DNA of 64,000 nt from an uncultured Parabacteroides sp. (GTDB lineage Bacteria; Bacteroidota; Bacteroidia; Bacteroidales; Tannerellaceae), in the NCBI GenBank assembly GCA_934718155.1, contig CAKUZF010000005.1:1-64000 (forward strand), given 5' to 3'. Position numbers and translations under genes: made by a program. A model generated the notes under the pieces. It saw nothing but the letters and a program-made list of their open reading frames with translations, ran no database searches and was not told where the DNA came from. This document shows, one piece after another, positions 28,250 through 35,495 of the stretch (the first letter of the stretch is position 1; each line of letters starts with the position of its first letter).

Positions 28250-28324
28250 ATTTTCTGCTTGCCCATGCAATAAGTGTAGCGTGGGCTCGTTCTATTGATG
28301 GTAACATTAAAAAAGGAACAGCCT

Positions 28325-28498
28325 ATGAGGAAACTTTCTACACTTTGTATGGATAATTTGAGTAAGCAAGAGAAGCACGCCTTGAACAGCAAGAGCCAGC
28401 CGAAGCAACAGACGCTGGATTTCATCAGGCAGTTTGCGAGGGTTTATCAGGTGGAACCCGCTTTGCGACCGGATTTGTGTGGTTTTGTAATGAACTAA
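28325..28498 (+). CDS. Small protein of unknown function downstream of the sigma factor
   Basis: A 57-residue protein starting MRKLSTLCMDN, 75 bases after the sigma-factor stop and 19 bases before rpe. It is basic and has no signal or transmembrane segment. ATG at 28325 is preferred because the peptide upstream is weakly plausible; an ATG at 28298 and a TTG at 28295 are alternatives. I do not recognise a domain. The placement between a sigma factor and rpe suggests a real gene. Confidence 0.55.
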   Translation: MRKLSTLCMDNLSKQEKHALNSKSQPKQQTLDFIRQFARVYQVEPALRPDLCGFVMN

Positions 28499-28517
28499 AA
28501 AGAAAGAGTAAGAAGAG

Positions 28518-29171
28518 ATGGGACAACATTTAATTGCGCCTTCGCTTTTGGCCGCTGATTTCTTGAATTTAGGACGCGAGGTTGAGCTCTTCAATGAGAG
28601 CGAGGCCGATTGGCTTCACTTAGACATCATGGACGGTGTGTTCGTGCCGAACATCTCGTTTGGCTTCCCGGTGCTTAACGCCTTGAAGAAGGTTTGCAAG
28701 AAACCGATGGATGTGCACTTGATGATTGTAGAGCCCGATAAGTTTATCAACGAGGTGGCCGCATCGGGGGCCTATCTGATGAATGTGCACTACGAGGCCT
28801 GCACGCATTTGCACCGCACGATTGCCGCTATTAAAGAGGCGGGTATGAAGGCGGGCGTTACGCTGAATCCGCACACACCGGTCAGTCTGCTTGAAGACAT
28901 TGTGCAAGATGTAGACTTGGTCATGCTGATGTCGGTCAACCCTGGCTTTGGCGGCCAGCACTTTATAGAGCATTCGGTCGAGAAGGTGGCTCGCTTGCGC
29001 GAGATGATCGACCGTAAGGGGCTTAACACCTTGATCGAAGTGGATGGCGGCGTGAATATGGAGACGGGCAAGCAGCTCTTGGAGGCGGGTGCCGACGTGT
29101 TGGTGGCCGGAAGCTTCGTGTTTAAGTCGCCCGACCCGAAGCAGGTGATTCATGATCTGAAAGCGATGTGA
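28518..29171 (+). CDS. rpe: Ribulose-phosphate 3-epimerase
   Basis: The 217-residue TIM barrel interconverts ribulose 5-phosphate and xylulose 5-phosphate in the pentose phosphate pathway. Conserved pieces include APSLLAADFLNLGREV, the LHLDIMDGVFVPN metal-binding segment, the MSVNPGFGGQ motif and EVDGGVN near the C-terminus. Length is normal. It heads the cluster rpe-comEC-DHH-DUF4827-glmM, a neighbourhood I know from other Bacteroidales. Confidence 0.97.
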   Translation: MGQHLIAPSLLAADFLNLGREVELFNESEADWLHLDIMDGVFVPNISFGFPVLNALKKVCKKPMDVHLMIVEPDKFINEVAASGAYLMNVHYEACTHLHRTIAAIKEAGMKAGVTLNPHTPVSLLEDIVQDVDLVMLMSVNPGFGGQHFIEHSVEKVARLREMIDRKGLNTLIEVDGGVNMETGKQLLEAGADVLVAGSFVFKSPDPKQVIHDLKAM

Positions 29172-29223
29172 TCCGATGTTCTATACCCCGAGCGATTGTG
29201 CGTCTACGAACGATAGGATAGAA

Positions 29224-30480
29224 ATGATAACAAAGCGGCCCTTTGCGCGGCCGCTTTTTTTATGGGTGATCGGCATCCTATTGTATGTGTTCTTGCCAGA
29301 CGGCTGGCTGCTTGGCCTATTAGGGGGGTCTGGGCTGCTTTTGATGCTGGCCTTGGCTTGCGGCTTCCGAACAGAGGGACACTTCTTGAAGTACGCACGC
29401 CGCTGGTTGAGCGGGTGCGTAGTGGGGACGATTGTGCTTATCCTGTCGGTCTCGGTCTGCTATTGGCGAGACGGCCATCCTGTGCAGGCATTCCCCCGCC
29501 TGCAGGCAGAGGCGAATAGGTGGCAGTCGGAGTGTGTAGAGCGGCTGGATCGATTGCCGCTAACGAATGCGGAGCGGTCGGTGTTGGCCACTTTGACTTT
29601 GGGCTATCGGCAGGCGATGCAAAAGGAAACAAGACGGCAGTTTGCCTCGGCCGGTGTGGCGCATGTGTTGGCTGTCAGCGGTTTTCACGTGGCTATAGTG
29701 AGCGGTGTGTTGACCCTTCTTTTAGGTGGATTGCGGCGTTGGCGTTGGGGCGGCTGGGTGTGCTATGCGGTCAGTCTGAGCGGCGTGTGGGGATTCACCT
29801 TCCTGACGGGACTTTCGCCTTCTGCGGTCAGAGCCGCTTGGATGATCACTTTGTTTCTTACCGGGCGTCAATGCGTGAGCGGAGCGGATTCCTACAACTC
29901 TTTGGCTGCCGCGGCCTTCTGCATGCTGGCTTACAACCCCTTTTACCTGTTCGACGTGGGCTTTCAGCTGAGTTTCCTGGCTGTCTATTTCCTCTTAGCC
30001 ATGGGACCGCTCTTTCGGGGGATTTGGGAGGTTCACAACCCTCTGATCGCCTACCTATGGAGCGGATTGTGGGTGGCCTTGGCGGCGCAGTTGGGCACGC
30101 TGGGGCTGATTCTCTATTATTTTGGGCAATGCTCGTTGCTCTTCCTTTGGTCGAGCCTTCCCGTCACCTTGGCGGCTGTGGGCTTGCTGCCTGCCACTTG
30201 GGTTTGGCTGTGCCTGCCGACTGGCGGTTTCGGAGAGCCTTTCCTGCGTGAGGCGATTGCTTGGTTGACAAGCGGTTTGACCCATTTCGTAGAGCGATGT
30301 GCGGCGTTGCCTTTCGCCACCTGGAGCTGCTCGTGCGATGCGGTGGATGTCGTCGCTGCCTATGGCATACTGCTCATTGGGCTGGCTACGATGCGGTTGC
30401 GCTGGGATAGGGGGCTGATCTACGCCTTGGCGGTTGGGCTGCTTTGGCTGCTGAAAATATTAATCTGTTCATTCCGCTGA
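29224..30480 (+). CDS. ComEC/Rec2-like membrane protein, competence-domain only
   Basis: The protein is about 418 residues from ATG 29224 (434 from ATG 29176). It is highly hydrophobic and has the ComEC competence-domain signature: the SAGVAHVLAVSGFHVAIVSG segment, the GLSPSAVRAAWM segment and the FDVGFQLSFLAVYFLL helix. ComEC forms the channel for single-stranded DNA import. Typical ComEC proteins are 650-800 residues with an N-terminal OB-fold region and a C-terminal metallo-beta-lactamase-like domain. I see neither here, so this is a minimal version; whether it works in DNA uptake is unknown. It follows rpe directly. Confidence 0.85.
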   Translation: MITKRPFARPLFLWVIGILLYVFLPDGWLLGLLGGSGLLLMLALACGFRTEGHFLKYARRWLSGCVVGTIVLILSVSVCYWRDGHPVQAFPRLQAEANRWQSECVERLDRLPLTNAERSVLATLTLGYRQAMQKETRRQFASAGVAHVLAVSGFHVAIVSGVLTLLLGGLRRWRWGGWVCYAVSLSGVWGFTFLTGLSPSAVRAAWMITLFLTGRQCVSGADSYNSLAAAAFCMLAYNPFYLFDVGFQLSFLAVYFLLAMGPLFRGIWEVHNPLIAYLWSGLWVALAAQLGTLGLILYYFGQCSLLFLWSSLPVTLAAVGLLPATWVWLCLPTGGFGEPFLREAIAWLTSGLTHFVERCAALPFATWSCSCDAVDVVAAYGILLIGLATMRLRWDRGLIYALAVGLLWLLKILICSFR

Positions 30481-30499
30481 GCCTGACGAAAATTTGTCG

Positions 30500-30507
30500 T
30501 AACTTTG
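30500..30507 (+). promoter_or_regulatory. Possible -7 box for the DHH phosphoesterase gene
   Basis: TAACTTTG matches TAnnTTTG, 52 bases before the ATG at 30559. It makes the longer in-frame start at 30505 unlikely. Confidence 0.5.
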
Positions 30508-30558
30508 CCCTACTTTTACTTTAGGAATAATTTTAGAAGGAAACAGAAAGCAAGTAGT

Positions 30559-31608
30559 ATGATAACAAAGGTCATTCAAGACGAATTGATTCAAAAGGCA
30601 AAGAAGTACGTGGAGCGTGGCGAGCGTTTTGTAATTGTCTCCCATGTCTCTCCCGACGGCGATGCGCTGGGCGCTTCGCTGGGATTGTATCACTTCTTGA
30701 CCGCATATGGTAAAGAGCGGGTGTCGGTTGTGGTGCCCAATGATTTCCCCACGTTCTACAAGTGGTTGCCGGGGGCGAAAGAGATCGTGATTCATGAGCG
30801 CTACCCCGATTTTGCGGCGCAACTGATTGCGGAGGCTGACGTGATTTTCTGCGTGGATTTCAACGAGCCGAAGCGCATCGAGAAGGTCGCTCCGCTGGTG
30901 CTTGAGGCTCCGGGCCGGAAGGTGATGATCGACCATCATCTCTATCCCGCCGACTTTTGCCGTGTGACAATCTCCCATCCCGAAATCTCATCAGCCAGCG
31001 AGCTTGTATTCCGCTTCATCTGCCGCATGAGCCTGTTCGACCAGATCACGAAGGAGTGCGCCACTTGCATCTACACGGGCATGATGACCGATACGGGAGC
31101 CTTCACTTATAATTCGAATAAACCAGAGATCTATCAGATTATCAGCGAGCTGATCAAGAAGGGAATCGATAAAGACGAGATCTATCAGCGTGTGTTCTGG
31201 GTGGCTTCGGAGAGTCGCTTGCGCTTGCAAGGCTACGTGCTCTACGAGAAGATGAAGGTGTATGCCGGGATGAAAACCGCCCTGTTCACCCTCTCGCAGG
31301 AGGAGTTGAAACGCTTCCATTATCAGCAGGGCGACAGTGAAGGGTTTGTCAATATGCCGTTGAGCATCAAGGAGGTCTGCTTTAGTGTGTTCTTGCGCGA
31401 GGATAAAGACTACATCAAGGTGTCGTTGCGTTCGCAGGGCGACTTCCCCTGCAACCAGTTTGCGGCGGCCTACTTCAATGGCGGCGGCCACAAGAACGCC
31501 TCTGGGGGCGAATTCTTTGGGACGCTCGATGAGGCCGTGGTGCATTTTGAGCGTGCGTTGGCCGAATTTAATCCTAATAATTATGAAGAATCGCTTAAGC
31601 ATGCTTGA
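30559..31608 (+). CDS. DHH family phosphoesterase (NrnA-like)
   Basis: The 349-residue cytosolic enzyme has the DHH catalytic motifs: SPDGD with Asp33 and Asp35, the CVDFNEP motif, and the DHH triad at 125-127, plus a C-terminal DHHA1 domain with FNGGGHKNASGG. NrnA-type members degrade short oligonucleotides and dephosphorylate pAp; some relatives hydrolyse cyclic dinucleotides. Start ATG 30559 (MITKVIQDEL) is chosen by homology pattern and promoter position. Confidence 0.92.
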   Translation: MITKVIQDELIQKAKKYVERGERFVIVSHVSPDGDALGASLGLYHFLTAYGKERVSVVVPNDFPTFYKWLPGAKEIVIHERYPDFAAQLIAEADVIFCVDFNEPKRIEKVAPLVLEAPGRKVMIDHHLYPADFCRVTISHPEISSASELVFRFICRMSLFDQITKECATCIYTGMMTDTGAFTYNSNKPEIYQIISELIKKGIDKDEIYQRVFWVASESRLRLQGYVLYEKMKVYAGMKTALFTLSQEELKRFHYQQGDSEGFVNMPLSIKEVCFSVFLREDKDYIKVSLRSQGDFPCNQFAAAYFNGGGHKNASGGEFFGTLDEAVVHFERALAEFNPNNYEESLKHA

Positions 31609-31625
31609 CTTTAGGCAATATTCTT

Positions 31626-31633
31626 TATTTTTG
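31626..31633 (+). promoter_or_regulatory. Bacteroidetes promoter for the DUF4827-glmM pair
   Basis: TATTTTTG matches TAnnTTTG, and a TTG at 31605-31607 sits 18 bases upstream as a plausible -33 element. The lipoprotein ATG follows 24 bases downstream of the box. Confidence 0.6.
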
Positions 31634-31656
31634 CGGTTCGTTCAATTAAATAACAA

Positions 31657-32262
31657 ATGAAAAAAGGTTTTACAGTTTTGTGGATACTGTGTGCGGCTCT
31701 GATGGCGATCTCTTGCAGCAAGACCAAGTCGTACACCGATATGTTGAAAGATGAGAAGAAGGCGATTGATCGCTTGATTGATACGAGGGGATTTGAGATC
31801 CTGAAGGAGTTTCCGAAAGACTCTGTTTTCAAGGAAAATCAGTTTGTGAAGCTGGAGAACGGCGTGTACCTAAACATTGTGGATAAGGGCTCCTCGCAGC
31901 GAGCTGAGCTCTACAGTACGAAGGTGTATTATCGCTGCCAGATGCACTTCTTTTTAGACGAAGACACGGTGATGGGCAACTACGGCCCGCACAGCAACGG
32001 CACGTTGATGTTTCCCGTGGGCAGTCCTTCGGGCTACGTGGAGTCAGTGCCATTCACCTATGGCGAAGGTTCAAGCAGCCTGCAGAGCGACTATTCTTAT
32101 CTCTATGTGAGCGAGGGCCTGAACGAAGGCTTGAAATATGTGGGTGACCGAGGCAAAGTGCGTTTGATCGTGCCTTTCGAAAGGGGTACCTACTATGATC
32201 AAGGCAAGGGCAATCCGATCCATTATGAAATTCTTGAATATATTTTTGAGGAGAATCTATGA
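31657..32262 (+). CDS. DUF4827 lipoprotein
   Basis: The 201-residue protein begins with a lipoprotein signal (MKKGF...AIS-Cys20), so it should be anchored in the envelope. The mature domain matches, as I recall it, the DUF4827 family that sits beside glmM in Bacteroidales and resembles FKBP-type folds. No catalytic residues can be named. Its stop codon overlaps the glmM start (ATGA at 32259-32262), implying coupled translation with that cytosolic enzyme. Confidence 0.82.
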   Translation: MKKGFTVLWILCAALMAISCSKTKSYTDMLKDEKKAIDRLIDTRGFEILKEFPKDSVFKENQFVKLENGVYLNIVDKGSSQRAELYSTKVYYRCQMHFFLDEDTVMGNYGPHSNGTLMFPVGSPSGYVESVPFTYGEGSSSLQSDYSYLYVSEGLNEGLKYVGDRGKVRLIVPFERGTYYDQGKGNPIHYEILEYIFEENL

Positions 32263-33644
32263 CACTTATTAAATCTATTTCCGGTATTCGCGGCACGATA
32301 GGCGGCAATCCGGAGGACGGTCTGAACCCGTTGGCGATTGTGAAGTTTGTGGCGGCATACGCTACTTTTATTCGTAAGCACACGCAGGTGAAAACGAATA
32401 AGATCGTGGTAGGACGCGACGCGCGCATCTCTGGCCCGATGGTGAAACAGGTCGTGTTGGGCACCTTGACGGGCATGGGTTTCGATGTGGTCGATATCGA
32501 TATGGCCTCTACGCCTACAACGGAGCTGGCCGTAGCCATGGAGCATGCTTGTGGTGGAATTATCCTAACAGCCAGTCACAACCCGATGCAGTGGAACGCT
32601 TTGAAGCTGCTCAATGAGCATGGCGAGTTTTTGAACGCCGCAGAGGGCAACGAAGTGTTGCGCATCGCCGAGGCCGAAGAGTTTGAGTTTGCCGACGTAG
32701 ACCATTTGGGTCAGGTGCTGGTTGATCAGACTTACGATCAGAAGCACATCGAGCATGTCTTGGGCTTGAAGCTGGTTGATGTTGAGGCCATCAAGGCGGC
32801 TCATTTCCGTGTGGTTATCGATGCGGTCAACTCGGTGGGTGGCCGTGTGATTCCCGCCCTGCTGCATGCGTTGGGCGTCGAGGAAATATTCAAGTTGCAT
32901 TGCGCTCCTCATGGCCGATTCTCTCACAATCCGGAGCCTATCCCTGAAAACCTGACTGAGATTGCCGCATTGGTGCCCGATGCGAAGGCGAATGTGGGCT
33001 TTGTGGTCGATCCCGACGTGGATCGCTTGGCTATTGTCTGCGAGAATGGCGAGATGTTCAACGAGGAGTATACGCTGGTGGCTGTAGCCGATTACGTATT
33101 GAGCCAAACTCCGGGCAGCACGGTCAGCAACCTGAGTTCCAGCCGTGCGTTGCGCGACGTGACGCATGCACATGGTTGCTCTTACCAGGCCGCTGCGGTG
33201 GGCGAGGTGAACGTAACGACAAAGATGAAGGAGACGAATGCCGTGATTGGCGGCGAGGGCAATGGCGGTGTGATCTATCCCGCTTCTCACTATGGCCGTG
33301 ATGCCCTGGTTGGCATCGCGCTTTTCTTGACCTACTTGGCAAAGAAGAAGATGAAGGTGAGCGAGTTGAAGGCAACCTATCCGCCCTACTTCATCTCGAA
33401 GCAGAAGGTGCAGTTGACCCCCGAGATCGACGTAGACGCCATCTTGGCGAAGGTCAAGGAGCGTTTCGCACAGTATGATATTACCGACATTGATGGTGTG
33501 AAGATCGACTTCCCCGATAAGTGGGTGCATCTGCGCAAGAGCAACACGGAGCCGATCATCCGTATCTATTCGGAGGCGCACACCATGAAGGAGGCTGAAG
33601 AGTTGGGTGGCGAGTTGATCTCGATCATCCGTGAGATGTGTTGA
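32259..33644 (+). CDS. glmM: Phosphoglucosamine mutase
   Basis: The 461-residue enzyme converts glucosamine 6-phosphate to glucosamine 1-phosphate for UDP-GlcNAc, peptidoglycan and LPS synthesis. It has the phosphoserine loop TASHNP with Ser106, the metal-binding DPDVDR motif near residue 250, the GGEGNGG sugar-binding loop, and the C-terminal RKSNTEPIIRIY phosphate-binding loop. The enzyme appears complete. It overlaps the DUF4827 gene by four bases. Confidence 0.93.
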   Translation: MTLIKSISGIRGTIGGNPEDGLNPLAIVKFVAAYATFIRKHTQVKTNKIVVGRDARISGPMVKQVVLGTLTGMGFDVVDIDMASTPTTELAVAMEHACGGIILTASHNPMQWNALKLLNEHGEFLNAAEGNEVLRIAEAEEFEFADVDHLGQVLVDQTYDQKHIEHVLGLKLVDVEAIKAAHFRVVIDAVNSVGGRVIPALLHALGVEEIFKLHCAPHGRFSHNPEPIPENLTEIAALVPDAKANVGFVVDPDVDRLAIVCENGEMFNEEYTLVAVADYVLSQTPGSTVSNLSSSRALRDVTHAHGCSYQAAAVGEVNVTTKMKETNAVIGGEGNGGVIYPASHYGRDALVGIALFLTYLAKKKMKVSELKATYPPYFISKQKVQLTPEIDVDAILAKVKERFAQYDITDIDGVKIDFPDKWVHLRKSNTEPIIRIYSEAHTMKEAEELGGELISIIREMC

Positions 33645-33664
33645 TCGTTAAATAGAGGTTCGAT

Positions 33665-34387
33665 TTGATACGATTTATCTCTTTAGGGCCAGGCGATCCG
33701 GAGTTGATCACGGTGAAGGGGCTGAACGCTCTGCGTCGGTCGGATGTGATCTTTTGTCCGGCTACGAGAATCAAGGCGGCAAACGGAGAGGGTGTGGAAC
33801 GCACACTCTCCCGTGCTGCGGAGATTGTCAAGGCTTTGGGCATCGACGAAGGGCGCATCGAGCTGTTTCATTTGCCGATGAGCCTTCAGCGAGAGGAGGC
33901 CCAGGACGCCTACAATCAGTTGTATAAAGCCGTTTTAGACAAGTCGAAGCGTTGCGAGGTGGCTGTCGTGGCCGAGGGAGATGCGGGCTTTTACGCCTCT
34001 ATTCATTATGTCTATGAGCGGTTGGTGGCTGCGAAGGTTCCTGTTCAGCAGATTGCGGGTGTGCCTGCTTTCATTGCGGCGGGAGCGGTGGCCGGGCTGC
34101 ACATCGTGAAACAACGGGAGCGTTTGCAGGTGATTCCAGGCACGGCTACGGCCTACGAACTGATCGAATGGGTCGAAGCGGGGCAATCCTGCGTCATCAT
34201 GAAGCTGAATGGCTGCCAGGCGGCGGTCAGAACCTGCATGGTGGCTCATCCCGAGTTTGAATACCACTATTTTGAGCAGGTCGGAACAGCCAACGAGCGT
34301 TACATCACCGACAAGGAACAGCTGATGCGGCTGACTTTTCCCTATTTCTCTTTGATGATCATCCGAAAACGGGAGGGGCAGGCGTGA
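33665..34387 (+). CDS. cobI/cbiL: Precorrin-2 C(20)-methyltransferase
   Basis: The 240-residue SAM-dependent tetrapyrrole methylase begins IRFISLGPGDPELITVKGL, the family's N-terminal signature, followed by the VAEGDAGFYAS motif and the VIMKLNG segment. It adds the C20 methyl group in the corrin pathway. The start appears to be TTG at 33665, because the conserved motif begins at once and no ATG is available. No other cobalamin synthesis genes are in the window, so the rest of the pathway must be elsewhere or is missing. Its stop overlaps the next gene. Confidence 0.9.
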   Translation: MIRFISLGPGDPELITVKGLNALRRSDVIFCPATRIKAANGEGVERTLSRAAEIVKALGIDEGRIELFHLPMSLQREEAQDAYNQLYKAVLDKSKRCEVAVVAEGDAGFYASIHYVYERLVAAKVPVQQIAGVPAFIAAGAVAGLHIVKQRERLQVIPGTATAYELIEWVEAGQSCVIMKLNGCQAAVRTCMVAHPEFEYHYFEQVGTANERYITDKEQLMRLTFPYFSLMIIRKREGQA

Positions 34388-35487
34388 GCAGACACTTCAA
34401 CCGTTATGTGGCCGTTTATCGGGCTTCGCAGGGAGACTTCGAGGAGCGGGTAGAGGCGTTGTTGGCGCAGGTGGATGCGAGCGAAACTCCGCTTCGACTG
34501 ACCTTCTTTGGAAATCCAGCCTCGAATGCGATCTATGAGGAGCGCTGGGCCCTCTTGCGGCAGTGTGTCGCTCGGCGGTGGAAGAACCGCATGCCGGCGT
34601 TGAGCTATGTGGCGCAGCCTGCGCTGGATGCCCCTTTGGTGATGGAGCTATATGGTTATCACCCGGCCGACGGCGACCAGCTTTCGTATGGCCAGGCGGC
34701 CGACACCTCGTATGTGCTGTTGTGCAACGCCATGGGGCGATTCCTTTTTGCGGGAGGTTTCCGGGGCGATTCGACCTCCCTCCCGATCGAGCAGCAGGCC
34801 GAACAGGCCTTTCAGCGCTTGGAGATGGTGCTGCGACAGACCGGATTCACCCTTACCCACATTCAGCGACAATGGAATTACATCGAGCGGATCACCGCTT
34901 TCGATGGCGTTGACCAGCATTATCAAGCCTTCAACAATGTGCGCTCGGCGCATTACGCCAAGGCGGAGTGGCCCGCTGGCTATCCTGCCGCTACGGGCAT
35001 TGGTTCCCATTTCGGTGGCATATTGATCGATGTTGATGCGGCGCAGCTTACCGATCCAGAAGCCAGGGCGTTGCCCATCGACAACCGTCTGCAGGTGGCG
35101 GCGCATGCCTATTCAGAGGATGTCTTGGAGCAGGCGCAGCGGCAAAAGAGCACGCCTAAGTTCGAGCGAGCCAAGGCGTTGATGGGTGGTGGCGCCCGAT
35201 TGATCTATATCTCCGGCACGGCGGCAATCCGTGGCGAAGAGAGTTTGGCGGGTGTAGGCTTGGCCCGTCAGTTGCAGGTGACGATGGAAAACATCGCCGA
35301 GCTTACAGGCTCGGCCTCGCTGGCCTACCTGCGCGTTTATCTGAAGAATCCAGCCGATTATGTCGAGGCTTCCCGTCTGTTGGAGGCTTATGGGCTGGGC
35401 ATTCCCATTACCTTCATGTGGGCCGATGTGTGCCGCAACGAGCTGCTGATCGAGATTGAGGGATTGGCAAGAGAGGAGAATGGATAA
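34384..35487 (+). CDS. Chorismatase-like (FkbO/Hyg5 family) RidA-fold protein
   Basis: The 367-residue protein starts with GTG, overlapping the methyltransferase stop (GTGA). Three segments match my memory of FkbO/Hyg5 chorismatases: RQWNYI and HYQAFNNVRSAHY around residues 160-190, then PAATGIGSHFGG, and the C-terminal RidA-like part with IYISGTAAIRGEES and MENIAELTG, ending in a LLIEIEG strand. Chorismatases hydrolyse chorismate to hydroxybenzoates or dihydroxy-cyclohexadienoates; related genes are often labelled pteridine-dependent dioxygenase or Rid hydrolase. The protein is probably cytosolic. Substrate and product here are inferred. Confidence 0.7.
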   Translation: MSRHFNRYVAVYRASQGDFEERVEALLAQVDASETPLRLTFFGNPASNAIYEERWALLRQCVARRWKNRMPALSYVAQPALDAPLVMELYGYHPADGDQLSYGQAADTSYVLLCNAMGRFLFAGGFRGDSTSLPIEQQAEQAFQRLEMVLRQTGFTLTHIQRQWNYIERITAFDGVDQHYQAFNNVRSAHYAKAEWPAGYPAATGIGSHFGGILIDVDAAQLTDPEARALPIDNRLQVAAHAYSEDVLEQAQRQKSTPKFERAKALMGGGARLIYISGTAAIRGEESLAGVGLARQLQVTMENIAELTGSASLAYLRVYLKNPADYVEASRLLEAYGLGIPITFMWADVCRNELLIEIEGLAREENG

Positions 35488-35495
35488 CCCTATTA

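Noticed and set aside
33600..33664. Cobalamin riboswitch before the precorrin-2 methyltransferase
   Set aside because: The gap after glmM is only 20 bases, too short for such an element.
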